A stretch of 6,657 nucleotides of DNA from Rhodobacteraceae bacterium UBA6141 (GCA_002423245.1 DIVD01000022.1:1-6657); one strand, 5' to 3'; shown: positions 1-5,991, counted from the stretch's first letter. Numbers and translations: made by a program. The notes: a model not told the origin generated them from the sequence alone.

Positions 1-603
1 TTTGACCGCGAGGCGGTGTTCATCGACACCGTGCTCGACCCGCTGCGCCGCGCGATGCCGGGGCTGCGGGTGGTGATGGAGCACATCACCACACGCCAGG
101 GCGTGGACTATGCGCGATCCGGCGGCGATGACCTTGGCGCCACGATCACCACGCATCACCTGATCATCAACCGCAACCACATCCTCGCCGGCGGTATCAG
201 GCCGCATTACTACTGCCTGCCCGTCGCCAAGCGCGAGGAGCATCGCCTCGCGCTGCGCGCCGCCGCGACCTCGGGCGAGGCGCGCTTCTTCCTCGGCACC
301 GATTCCGCGCCGCATCCCGACCGGCTCAAGGAACATGCCTGCGGCTGCGCCGGCTGCTTCACCGCCCCCAACACCATGAGCCTGCTTGCGCATGTGTTCG
401 AGGAAGAGCGCGCGCTGGACCGGCTGGAGAGATTCACCAGCCTGAACGGCCCCGCCTTCTACCGCCTGCCGCCGAACGAGGCACGTATCACGCTGACCAG
501 GGGCGCCGCCCCGACCGCCTTCCCCGCCAGAATTCCCGTCGGCGCCGACGCGGTCACCGTCTTCGACCCCGGCTTTCCGGTCCACTGGGCCGTCGCCGGC
601 TGA
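1..603 (+). CDS. pyrC: Dihydroorotase, class II (3' part; 5' end outside window)
   Basis: This is the C-terminal 200 residues of a zinc-dependent dihydroorotase, which reversibly cyclises N-carbamoyl-L-aspartate to dihydroorotate in cytosolic de novo pyrimidine synthesis. The frame is open from base 1 (FDREAVFID...) and ends with TGA at 601-603; the GTG at 16 is an internal Val codon, not a start. Metal-site residues of the E. coli-type enzyme are visible: His in EHIT (codon 82-84), His in THHL (157-159) and the catalytic Asp of GTDSAPH (301-303). The CGCAGCF segment (about 346-360) and NGPAFY near the end also match the family. The N-terminal HxH pair and carboxylated Lys would lie in the roughly 145 residues missing on the left, judging from the E. 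coli length of about 348. It is followed by pyrE, the enzyme two steps later in the pathway. Identification is secure; only completeness is unknown. Confidence 0.97.
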   Translation, partial: FDREAVFIDTVLDPLRRAMPGLRVVMEHITTRQGVDYARSGGDDLGATITTHHLIINRNHILAGGIRPHYYCLPVAKREEHRLALRAAATSGEARFFLGTDSAPHPDRLKEHACGCAGCFTAPNTMSLLAHVFEEERALDRLERFTSLNGPAFYRLPPNEARITLTRGAAPTAFPARIPVGADAVTVFDPGFPVHWAVAG

Positions 604-636
604 TGCTTCTTGCTGGCGGAAATATCCCACGGGGGT

Positions 637-657
637 CCGGGGGTGTGAAACCCCCGG
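637..657. other. Perfect 7-bp stem-loop after pyrC
   Basis: CCGGGGG (637-643) pairs exactly with CCCCCGG (651-657) around the loop TGTGAAA. It lies about 35 bases past the pyrC stop, so it could slow or end transcription or protect the pyrC mRNA 3' end. No T-run follows, so it is not a canonical intrinsic terminator. It is also an inner part of the larger palindrome, whose outer arm competes for the same G-run. Confidence 0.6.
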
Positions 658-690
658 CGCTTGCCGTTCTGGCAGGCGGCCCGAGCGGGG

Positions 691-754
691 GCGCCGACCG
701 AAGCGCCGGACCAGGGCGCCGGACCGGGGCGCCGGACGGACGCGCCAGACCGGG
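691..754. repeat. 13-bp tandem repeat, about five copies
   Basis: There are four contiguous 13-base units starting at 703, 716, 729 and 742, plus a 12-base unit at 691. The consensus is GCGCCGGACCGGG. The units are GCGCCGGACCAGG, GCGCCGGACCGGG, GCGCCGGACGGAC and GCGCCAGACCGGG, with the divergent first unit GCGCCGACCGAA. The period is not a multiple of three, which fits non-coding DNA. It sits in the core of the pyrC-pyrE palindrome. Confidence 0.8.
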
Positions 755-766
755 GCTCTGCCCCGG
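750..766. other. Perfect 7-bp stem-loop upstream of pyrE
   Basis: CCGGGGC (750-756) pairs exactly with GCCCCGG (760-766) around a TCT loop. It overlaps the last tandem unit and the right side of the large palindrome. There is no following T-run. It lies about 70 bases before the pyrE start and would be part of the 5' leader if transcription runs through from pyrC. Confidence 0.6.
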
Positions 767-822
767 ACCCCGGGATATTTCCCCCGGCAAGAAGCCGCAA
801 TCGCAGTGCCAACCCCCGACAC

Positions 823-827
823 AGGAG
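823..827 (+). promoter_or_regulatory. Ribosome binding site of pyrE
   Basis: AGGAG lies seven bases before the ATG at 835. It decides the start: the same frame is open far upstream through the GC-rich palindrome, but only the ATG at 835 has a good Shine-Dalgarno site and gives the family's usual N-terminus. Confidence 0.8.
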
Positions 828-834
828 CTTTCGG

Positions 835-1512
835 ATGATCCCCAGCAGCTACCCGACCAAGGAGGAAATCGCCCGGCTGAGCGCGCGGATGCTGCTGGAG
901 GTCAGGGCGGTGCATTTCAACGCCGAGACACCGTTCATCCTCTCGTCCGGCCTGCCGTCGCCGACCTATATCGACTGCCGCAAGCTGATCAGCTTTCCGC
1001 GCATCCGCTCGGCCCTGATGGATTTCCTTGCGGTGACGGTGATGCGCGAGGCGGGGTTCGAGGCCTTCGACAACATCGCGGGCGGCGAGACCGCGGGCAT
1101 CCCCTTCGCCGCGATGGTGGCCGAGCGGCTGGCGCTGCCGATGACCTATGTGCGCAAGAAGCCCAAGGGCCACGGCCGCGGCGCGCGCATCGAGGGGGTG
1201 ATGACCGAGGGCCAGCGCGTGCTGCTGGTCGAGGACCTGACCACCGACGGCGGCAGCAAGCTGTCCTTCGTCGATGCGATCCGCGAGACCGGGGCCACAT
1301 GCGCCGATACCGCCGTGATCTTCTACTATGACATCTTCGAGGGGACCGAGGCGAAGCTGGCGGCGCATGGCGTGGCGCTGCATCACCTGTGCACCTGGTG
1401 GGACGTGCTGGCCGAGGCGCGGGCGCAGGGCAGCTTCGATGCCGCCACGCTGGCCGATGTCGAGGCTTTCCTCAAGGCGCCGCGCGACTGGCAGGAGGCG
1501 CGCAAGGGCTAG
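835..1512 (+). CDS. pyrE: Orotate phosphoribosyltransferase
   Basis: This 225-residue cytosolic enzyme transfers phosphoribose from PRPP to orotate, giving OMP and pyrophosphate, in the fifth step of UMP synthesis. The PRPP-binding motif VLLVEDLTTDGGS is at residues 129-141. The active-site loop RKKPKGH (107-113) supplies R107, K108, K111 and H113, matching R99, K100, K103 and H105 of the E. coli enzyme. The segment FILSSGLPSPTYIDCRKL (34-51) and the C-terminal WWDVLAEAR region resemble alphaproteobacterial PyrE. In the orotate/PRPP loop Ser37 stands where E. coli has a Lys (FTLKSG); I believe this is usual for the alphaproteobacterial type but cannot check it. The start is set by AGGAG seven bases upstream; an upstream extension into the palindrome is not believable. 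It follows pyrC at 231 bases, so co-transcription is possible but not proven. Confidence 0.96.
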   Translation: MIPSSYPTKEEIARLSARMLLEVRAVHFNAETPFILSSGLPSPTYIDCRKLISFPRIRSALMDFLAVTVMREAGFEAFDNIAGGETAGIPFAAMVAERLALPMTYVRKKPKGHGRGARIEGVMTEGQRVLLVEDLTTDGGSKLSFVDAIRETGATCADTAVIFYYDIFEGTEAKLAAHGVALHHLCTWWDVLAEARAQGSFDAATLADVEAFLKAPRDWQEARKG

Positions 1513-1546
1513 GACCGCAGGCGGGCGAAGCCAGGCTCGCGGCGCG

Positions 1547-1607
1547 GGGGATATCGCTGTGGGCGGATTGTGGATCATTCGTCCCACCCGCCGCCCCGCG
1601 AATCCCC
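1547..1607. other. Possible nested stem-loop after pyrE
   Basis: GGGGAT (1547-1552) can pair with ATCCCC (1602-1607), enclosing GGGCGG (1561-1566) paired with CCGCCC (1591-1596). The inner loop (1567-1590) contains the DnaA G-box. There is no T-run, so it is at best a weak or factor-assisted end for pyrE transcription. Given the high GC content the pairing may be chance. Confidence 0.25.
1569..1577 (-). promoter_or_regulatory. Candidate DnaA box (G-box) upstream of dnaB
   Basis: The + strand reads TGTGGATCA, so the − strand reads TGATCCACA. This is one change from the classical box TTATCCACA and identical to the variant described at the Caulobacter replication origin as a G-box. It lies about 190 bases before the dnaB start in the gene-free 1513-1767 spacer. 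Binding is inferred only. Confidence 0.4.
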
Positions 1608-1667
1608 GGCGCGGCAAGACGGGTGCGCCGCGCCACAAGATATGGTAGGCTCACCCGCGTCCCTTGG

Positions 1668-1676
1668 CTATGCACA
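1668..1676 (+). promoter_or_regulatory. DnaA-box-like site
   Basis: CTATGCACA departs from the degenerate box TTWTNCACA only at its first base (two changes from TTATCCACA). It lies about 90 bases before dnaB. A third, weaker look-alike, ATATCCCCA (two changes), follows at 1692-1700. In isolation each is weak; the clustering in one spacer is what makes them worth listing. Confidence 0.25.
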
Positions 1677-1757
1677 GGGTTGTTCGCGCAGATATCCCCA
1701 GACCTGTCCCCCTACCCCGCGGGCGGTTGCCGGGCTAGAGAGGGGCCTTCACTGAAA

Positions 1758-1761
1758 GAGG
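1758..1761 (+). promoter_or_regulatory. Ribosome binding site of dnaB
   Basis: GAGG, within AAAGAGG, lies six bases before the ATG at 1768. It supports that start for dnaB. Confidence 0.65.
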
Positions 1762-1767
1762 CAGGCC

Positions 1768-3273
1768 ATGAACGAACTCCGTGCCTTTCGCGATCCGGCC
1801 GATGCCGGCGCGAGCGATGCCGCCGCGACCGACGCGCTGCCGCACAACATCGAGGCCGAGCAGCAGTTGCTGGGCGCGATCCTGACCAACAACGACATCT
1901 ACGACCGCATTTCCAGCGTGGTGAAGGCGGACCATTTCTTCGAACCCGTGCACCGGCGCATCTTCGAGATCGCCGCGGCGCGGATCCACAAGAACGCGCT
2001 TGCCTCGCCGGTCACGCTCAAGGGCTTCCTCGAGGAGGACGAGGGGCTGAAGGAGCTTGGCGGGCCGGCCTATCTTGCGCGGCTGGCGGGGGCCGCCATC
2101 TCGGCCTTTGCCGCGCGCGACTATGCGCAGATGATCTATGATCTTGCGGTGCGGCGCGAGCTGATCGGGCTGGGGCGCGAGATCTCGGCCAAGGCCGCCA
2201 GGGTGGAGGTCAGCAGCGAGCCGAAGGACCAGATCGTCGAGGCCGAGCAGCGGCTTTACCAGCTCTCGGAGCAGGGCACCGCCGAGCGCGGCTTCGTGTC
2301 CTTCCTCAAGGCGGTGACGGAGGCGGTGAATGTCGCCAATGCCGCCTATCAGCGCGAGGGCGGGCTGGCGGGGATCGCGACCGCGCTGGTCGATCTCGAC
2401 AGGAAGCTGGGGGGCCTGCACAAGTCCGACCTTCTGATCCTTGCCGGGCGCCCCTCGATGGGCAAGACCTCGCTGGCGACCAACATCGCCTTCAACATCG
2501 CCAGGGCCTACAGGCGCGGGCGCCTGCATGACGGCACCGAGGGCGCGGTGCAGGGCGGCGTGGTGGGGTTCTTCAGCCTCGAGATGTCGTCCGAGCAGCT
2601 TGCCGCGCGGATCCTCTCGGAAGCCGCCGAAGTGCCCAGCGAGCAGATCCGCCGCGGCGACATGACCGAAGCCGAGTTCCGCCGCTTCGTCGAGGCCGCG
2701 AAGGCGCTGGAGGCCTGCCCGCTTTACATCGACGACACCCCTGCCCTGCCGATCAGCCAGGTGGCCGCCCGCGCGCGGCGGCTGAAACGCACCCACGGGC
2801 TCGATGTGCTGATCGTGGACTATCTGCAACTGCTGCGCGCCGGATCGGGCAAGGAGAACCGGGTGCAGGAAGTGTCCGAGATCACGCAGGGGCTCAAGGC
2901 CATCGCCAAGGAGCTGAACATCCCGGTGATCGCGCTCAGCCAGTTGTCGCGGCAGGTGGAAAGCCGCGAGGACAAGCGCCCGCAACTGTCGGACCTGCGC
3001 GAGTCGGGCTCGATCGAGCAGGATGCCGATGTGGTGATGTTCGTCTATCGCGACGAGTACTACAAGGAACGCGAGAAGCCGGGCGAGGACAACCTCGAGG
3101 CGATGGCGAAGTGGCAAGAGACGATGCAGCGGGTGCATGGCAAGGCCGAGGTCATCATCGGCAAGCAGCGCCACGGGCCCATCGGCACGGTGGAGCTGAG
3201 CTTCGAGGGCCGCTTCACCCGCTTTGGCAACCTCGTGCGGCCCTGGCAGGACGGCGGCGAGGAGCGGTTCTGA
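1768..3273 (+). CDS. dnaB: Replicative DNA helicase DnaB
   Basis: This 501-residue protein is the ring-shaped hexameric ATPase that unwinds DNA ahead of the replisome and binds DnaG primase. An N-terminal domain (about residues 22-125, from PHNIEAEQQLLGAIL) is joined by a helical linker to a RecA-like domain (about 190-495). Visible motifs are Walker A GRPSMGKTS (227-235, Lys233), catalytic Glu272 in FSLEMS, Walker B DYLQL (351-355, Asp351), the Gln of ALSQLSR (Gln392), and KQRHG (466-470) with the Lys and Arg finger residues that reach into the neighbouring subunit. Compared with E. coli, extra residues lie after Walker A (about 250-265) and before the finger (about 432-455); similar insertions occur in other alphaproteobacterial DnaB as I remember them. 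The first about 20 residues are a disordered Ala/Asp-rich lead. A 255-base spacer with DnaA-box-like sites precedes it, suggesting its own promoter. No intein is present. Confidence 0.98.
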   Translation: MNELRAFRDPADAGASDAAATDALPHNIEAEQQLLGAILTNNDIYDRISSVVKADHFFEPVHRRIFEIAAARIHKNALASPVTLKGFLEEDEGLKELGGPAYLARLAGAAISAFAARDYAQMIYDLAVRRELIGLGREISAKAARVEVSSEPKDQIVEAEQRLYQLSEQGTAERGFVSFLKAVTEAVNVANAAYQREGGLAGIATALVDLDRKLGGLHKSDLLILAGRPSMGKTSLATNIAFNIARAYRRGRLHDGTEGAVQGGVVGFFSLEMSSEQLAARILSEAAEVPSEQIRRGDMTEAEFRRFVEAAKALEACPLYIDDTPALPISQVAARARRLKRTHGLDVLIVDYLQLLRAGSGKENRVQEVSEITQGLKAIAKELNIPVIALSQLSRQVESREDKRPQLSDLRESGSIEQDADVVMFVYRDEYYKEREKPGEDNLEAMAKWQETMQRVHGKAEVIIGKQRHGPIGTVELSFEGRFTRFGNLVRPWQDGGEERF

Positions 3274-3282
3274 GCCGGGGGC

Positions 3283-3313
3283 CCGCGCGCTTTGGGCTTG
3301 ACCTTGCGCGCGG
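3283..3313. other. GC-only stem-loop between dnaB and alr
   Basis: CCGCGCGC (3283-3290) pairs exactly with GCGCGCGG (3306-3313) around a 15-base loop. It begins ten bases after the dnaB stop. No T-run follows, so it is not a standard terminator. Its loop contains TTGACC, a good match to a -35 hexamer, so the stem may instead belong to the alr promoter region. Confidence 0.4.
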
Positions 3314-3326
3314 CGCTGCCGAAAAC
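3298..3326 (+). promoter_or_regulatory. Possible alr promoter (leaderless)
   Basis: TTGACC (3298-3303; CTTGAC including the base before) is a near-consensus -35. Seventeen bases on lies GAAAAC (3321-3326), a poor -10 with three of six matches to TATAAT. Transcription would start about seven bases later, at or next to the ATG at 3334. That fits the lack of any Shine-Dalgarno site before alr, but the -10 is weak. Confidence 0.25.
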
Positions 3327-3333
3327 CCCCCGC

Positions 3334-4383
3334 ATGGCCAGCCCCACGCTAGAGATCGACCTTGACGCCGTGATCGCCAACTGGCGCGCGCTGGACCGCA
3401 TGACCGGCCCGGGCGTGGAAACCGGCGCGGTGGTCAAGGCCGATGGCTACGGGATCGGCGCGGGGCCGATGGCGCGGGCGCTGGCGGGGGCAGGCGCGCG
3501 GCGCTTCTTCGTGGCCCTGGCCGAGGAGGGCGCCAGCCTGCGCGGCCTGCTGGGGCCGGGGCCGGAGATCATGGTCTTTTCGGGCCACATGGCCGGGGAT
3601 GCGGAAATGATCGCGGGCCGCGATCTGACCCCGATGCTCAATTCCGTGGAACAGCTCACCCGGCATTTCGAATCGCTGCCCGGGCATGGCTTCGGCGTGC
3701 AGCTCGATACCGGCATGAACCGGCTGGGGATGGAAGCGCCGGAATGGGAGGCGGTGGCCGGGATCGTGCTGGAAGCGGGGCCCGCGCTGCTGATGTCACA
3801 CCTTGCCTGCGCCGACGATCCCGCCGACCCGATGAACGCCGCGCAGCTTGCCGAGTTCATCCGGCTGACCGAGGATACCGGCGTGCCGCGGTCGCTCTCG
3901 GCCACGGGCGGCATCCTGCTGGGGCCGGACTATCATTTCGAGCTCACGCGCCCCGGCATCGGCCTGCATGGCTGCGCGCCCTATGCCGCCGGGCTGAGGC
4001 CGCTGCGCCTGTCGCTGCCGGTGGTGCAGGTGCGCGACGTGGCGGCGGGGGAGCATGTGGGCTATGGCAACGGCTTCATCGTCACCCATCCGTGCCGCAT
4101 CGCCACGGTTGCCGCGGGCTATGCCGACGGGCTGCTGCGCGCGCTGTCGGGCCGGGCGACGCTCTGGGCCGGCGAGACCCCCTGCCCGCTGGTCGGCCGC
4201 GTCTCGATGGACCTGATCACCGTCGATGTGACGCATCTGCCGCATCTGCCCGAGGCGCTGGACATCCTCGGCCCGGCGCAATCGCCGGACGATCTGGCCG
4301 CCGTCGCCGGCACCATCGGCTATGAGGTGCTGACCGCGCTCGGCCCGCGCTACGCGCGCCAGTACAGCGGCGGCGAGCCATGA
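3334..4383 (+). CDS. alr: Alanine racemase (PLP-dependent)
   Basis: This 349-residue cytosolic enzyme interconverts L- and D-alanine, supplying D-Ala for peptidoglycan. It has the fold type III barrel followed by a C-terminal beta domain. Lys35 in VVKADGYG is the PLP Schiff-base lysine. Tyr263 in AAGYADG is the second catalytic base contributed by the partner subunit, and RVSMD (289-293) is the substrate-site motif. LDTGMNRLG (124-132) holds Arg130, but the preceding residue is Gln123 where E. coli and Geobacillus enzymes have the carbamylated Lys. The frame is open from a TTG at 3292, but the ATG at 3334 gives the usual family N-terminus (short lead, then LEIDLDAVIANW). Neither start has a Shine-Dalgarno site. 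The gene lies 60 bases after dnaB, and its stop overlaps the mlaE start (ATGA). It could be the catabolic paralogue DadX, but no dadA is adjacent, so biosynthetic Alr is preferred. Confidence 0.95.
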   Translation: MASPTLEIDLDAVIANWRALDRMTGPGVETGAVVKADGYGIGAGPMARALAGAGARRFFVALAEEGASLRGLLGPGPEIMVFSGHMAGDAEMIAGRDLTPMLNSVEQLTRHFESLPGHGFGVQLDTGMNRLGMEAPEWEAVAGIVLEAGPALLMSHLACADDPADPMNAAQLAEFIRLTEDTGVPRSLSATGGILLGPDYHFELTRPGIGLHGCAPYAAGLRPLRLSLPVVQVRDVAAGEHVGYGNGFIVTHPCRIATVAAGYADGLLRALSGRATLWAGETPCPLVGRVSMDLITVDVTHLPHLPEALDILGPAQSPDDLAAVAGTIGYEVLTALGPRYARQYSGGEP

Positions 4384-5165
4384 ACGCCCTCACCCGCCCG
4401 CTGGCGCATCTGGGCCATGCCGTGCTTTCCGCCCTTGCCGCGCTTGGCCGGGTGTCGCGCTTTGCCGGCGCCACGCTGGCGCATCTTGTGCGCCCGCCCT
4501 TCTACTGGCGCGAGTTCCTGCATGCCTGCCTGCAGATCGGCTGGCTGAGCCTGCCGGTGGTCGGCATGACCGCGGTCTTTACCGGCGCGGCGCTGGCCTT
4601 GCAGATCTACGCGGGCGGATCGCGCTTCAATGCGGAATCGGTGGTGCCGCAGATCGTGGCGCTTGGCATCACGCGCGAGCTGGGCCCGGTGCTGGGGGCG
4701 CTGATGGTCGCGGCGCGGGTGGCAAGTTCCATCGCCGCCGAGATCGGCACGATGAAGGTGACAGAGCAGATCGACGCGCTGACCACGCTTTCCACCCATC
4801 CGATGAAATACCTGACGGTGCCGCGGGTTCTGGCGGCGACGCTGTCGATGCCGCTGCTGGTGGCGGTGGGCGATGCGCTCGGCATCTGGGGCGGCTATCT
4901 CGTCGGCGTCACCCGGCTGGATTTCGCCAGCAGCACCTACCTTGCCAACACCGCGGATTTCCTCGAGGTCTGGGATGTGGGGTCGGGGCTGGTGAAGGGC
5001 GCGGTGTTCGGCTTCGTCGTGGCGCTGATGGGCTGCTATTTCGGCATGAACTCGGGCCGCGGCGCGCAGGGCGTCGGCGGGGCGACGAAGTCGGCGGTCG
5101 TGGCCGCGTCGGTGCTGATCCTCGCCTCCAACTATCTGCTGACAGAACTGTTCTTCGCCGCATGA
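4380..5165 (+). CDS. mlaE: MlaE-type ABC transporter permease (lipid/MCE transport)
   Basis: This 261-residue inner-membrane permease belongs to the MlaE (formerly DUF140) family, which with an MlaF ATPase and an MCE-domain protein moves phospholipids between inner and outer membranes. An amphipathic N-terminal region (about 1-45) precedes about five hydrophobic segments: roughly 50-77, 100-120, 147-177, 203-223 and 238-259. Family motifs are GAALALQ (69-75), ELGPVLGALMVAARV (100-114) and EIGTMKVTEQIDAL (121-134), followed by HPMKYLTVPRVLA. No N-terminal STAS domain is fused, unlike some homologues. Its ATG shares ATGA with the alr stop, and its TGA shares ATGA with the mlaF start, so translation is probably coupled through all three genes. 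The substrate is inferred from the family; relatives act on other lipids (for example TGD1 in chloroplasts). Confidence 0.92.
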   Translation: MNALTRPLAHLGHAVLSALAALGRVSRFAGATLAHLVRPPFYWREFLHACLQIGWLSLPVVGMTAVFTGAALALQIYAGGSRFNAESVVPQIVALGITRELGPVLGALMVAARVASSIAAEIGTMKVTEQIDALTTLSTHPMKYLTVPRVLAATLSMPLLVAVGDALGIWGGYLVGVTRLDFASSTYLANTADFLEVWDVGSGLVKGAVFGFVVALMGCYFGMNSGRGAQGVGGATKSAVVAASVLILASNYLLTELFFAA

Positions 5166-5908
5166 TCCGCATCACCGACCTGCACAAGAGCTTCGGCACC
5201 AACGCGGTCCTGCGCGGGGTGGACCTGCATGTGCCGAAGGGCGAAAGCATGGTGATCATCGGCGGGTCGGGCACCGGCAAGTCGGTGCTGCTGAAATGCA
5301 TCCTGGGGCTGGTCACGCCGGACTCGGGCATCATCGAGGTGGACGGGCAGGACGTGACGAAGGTGAAGCGCGACGCCTTCCTTGCGCGCTTCGGGATGCT
5401 GTTCCAGGGCGGCGCGCTCTTCGACAGCCTCAGCGTCTGGCAGAACGTCGCCTTCCGGCTGCTGCGCGGGCCCGGCAGGCTGCCCAAGGCCGAGGCGCGC
5501 GCGGCGGCGATCGAGAAGCTGCGCCGCGTCGGCCTGACCCCCGAGGTGGCCGACCAGTTCCCGGCCGAGTTGTCGGGGGGGATGCAAAAGCGCGTCGGCC
5601 TCGCCCGCGCCATCGCGGCCGAGCCCGAGATCATCTTCTTCGACGAGCCGACGACCGGGCTCGACCCGATCATGGCCGGGGTCATCAACGCGCTGATCCG
5701 CGAGATCGTCGAGGAAATGGGGGCGACAGCGATGACCATCACCCATGACATGTCCTCGGTCCGGGCGATTGCCGACAGGGTGGCGATGCTGCATGGCGGC
5801 AAGATCCGCTGGTCGGGGCCGGTGGCGGAACTGGACGCAACGCCAGACCCTTACGTGCAACAGTTCATCCACGGGCGCGCCGAGGGGCCGATCGAATCGG
5901 TGCGCTGA
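5162..5908 (+). CDS. mlaF: MlaF-type ABC transporter ATP-binding protein
   Basis: This 248-residue cytosolic ATPase powers the MlaE permease encoded just upstream. All ABC motifs are intact: Walker A GGSGTGKS (34-41, Lys40), Q-loop Gln82 in LFQGGALF, signature LSGGMQ (137-142), Walker B FFDEP with catalytic Glu162 (159-163), D-loop GLDP (166-169) and switch His195 in THDM. The LFQ-GGALFDSL stretch and the LSGGM-QKRVGLARA signature are typical of the MlaF/Ttg2A group. The start ATG overlaps the mlaE stop as ATGA, and no good Shine-Dalgarno site is seen, so it probably depends on mlaE translation. No mlaD (MCE), mlaC or mlaB gene follows; radA comes 87 bases later. These partners would have to be encoded elsewhere. 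Confidence 0.93.
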   Translation: MIRITDLHKSFGTNAVLRGVDLHVPKGESMVIIGGSGTGKSVLLKCILGLVTPDSGIIEVDGQDVTKVKRDAFLARFGMLFQGGALFDSLSVWQNVAFRLLRGPGRLPKAEARAAAIEKLRRVGLTPEVADQFPAELSGGMQKRVGLARAIAAEPEIIFFDEPTTGLDPIMAGVINALIREIVEEMGATAMTITHDMSSVRAIADRVAMLHGGKIRWSGPVAELDATPDPYVQQFIHGRAEGPIESVR

Positions 5909-5986
5909 GGCCGCGATGCGCGGGCGCGGCGGCCCGGGGGAAGGCGGCGCGCGGGCGGGCCTTGAAGCGGCGCCTGCGCTCGGGCA

Positions 5987-5991
5987 GAAGG
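5987..5991 (+). promoter_or_regulatory. Ribosome binding site of radA
   Basis: GAAGG, within AGAAGGGGG, lies four bases before the ATG at 5996. The purine-rich run is a reasonable though closely spaced Shine-Dalgarno site. The 5909-5995 spacer shows no clear terminator or promoter, so radA may be read through from mlaF. Confidence 0.5.

Larger units (their letters stand above)
605..795. repeat. Large imperfect palindromic intergenic element between pyrC and pyrE
   Basis: The arms at 605-628 and 772-795 are inverted copies, GCTTCTTGCYGGSGGAAATATCCC, agreeing at 22 of 24 positions. After a small bulge the pairing continues with GGGGTCCGGGG (from 632) against CCCCGGACCCC (761-771). Between the arms lie two perfect hairpins (637-657 and 750-766) and a 13-bp tandem repeat (691-754). 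The left arm begins one base after the pyrC stop codon, and the right arm ends 40 bases before the pyrE start. From memory, similar GGAAATATCCC and GGGGCTCTGCCCC palindromes are scattered between genes in Rhodobacteraceae genomes, which would make this a copy of a lineage-specific repeat. No open frame in it looks like a real gene. Its role (transcription end, mRNA processing or a passive mobile repeat) cannot be told from the sequence. Confidence 0.8.

Noticed and set aside
637..657. Intrinsic terminator after pyrC
   Set aside because: The stem is perfect but no T-run follows, and the stem is part of a larger palindrome. I list it only as a stem-loop.
661..834. N-terminal extension of PyrE into the palindromic spacer
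   Set aside because: The frame is open, but the peptide would be Gly/Ala/Pro/Arg-rich from tandem repeats. The ATG at 835 has AGGAG at the right distance and gives the usual family N-terminus.
859..865. Perfect AAGGAGG inside the start of pyrE as an internal ribosome site
   Set aside because: It encodes the Lys-Glu-Glu of TKEE. No start codon lies at a workable distance; the next in-frame ATG is over 20 bases on, and starting there would remove conserved N-terminal sequence.
1641..1676. Sigma-70-type promoter for dnaB (for example TATGGT at 1641, or TAGGCT with TATGCA at 1646-1674)
   Set aside because: Each pairing matches only about three of six bases at the -35 position or needs odd spacing. 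A promoter is likely somewhere in this spacer, but I cannot place it.
2452..2600. Intein or foreign insertion in dnaB near Walker A
   Set aside because: The extra residues after Walker A are short, lack intein splice motifs and resemble the insertion remembered from other alphaproteobacterial DnaB proteins.
1735..3174. 479-codon open frame on the − strand opposite dnaB
   Set aside because: The translation is rich in His, Arg, Leu and Gly with no recognisable motif, and lies wholly opposite the intact helicase. Long antisense frames are expected in GC-rich genes with strong third-position bias.
3292..3333. TTG at 3292 as the alr start
   Set aside because: It adds 14 residues through a GC stem-loop, has no Shine-Dalgarno site and would exceed the usual N-terminus. 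The ATG at 3334 is preferred.
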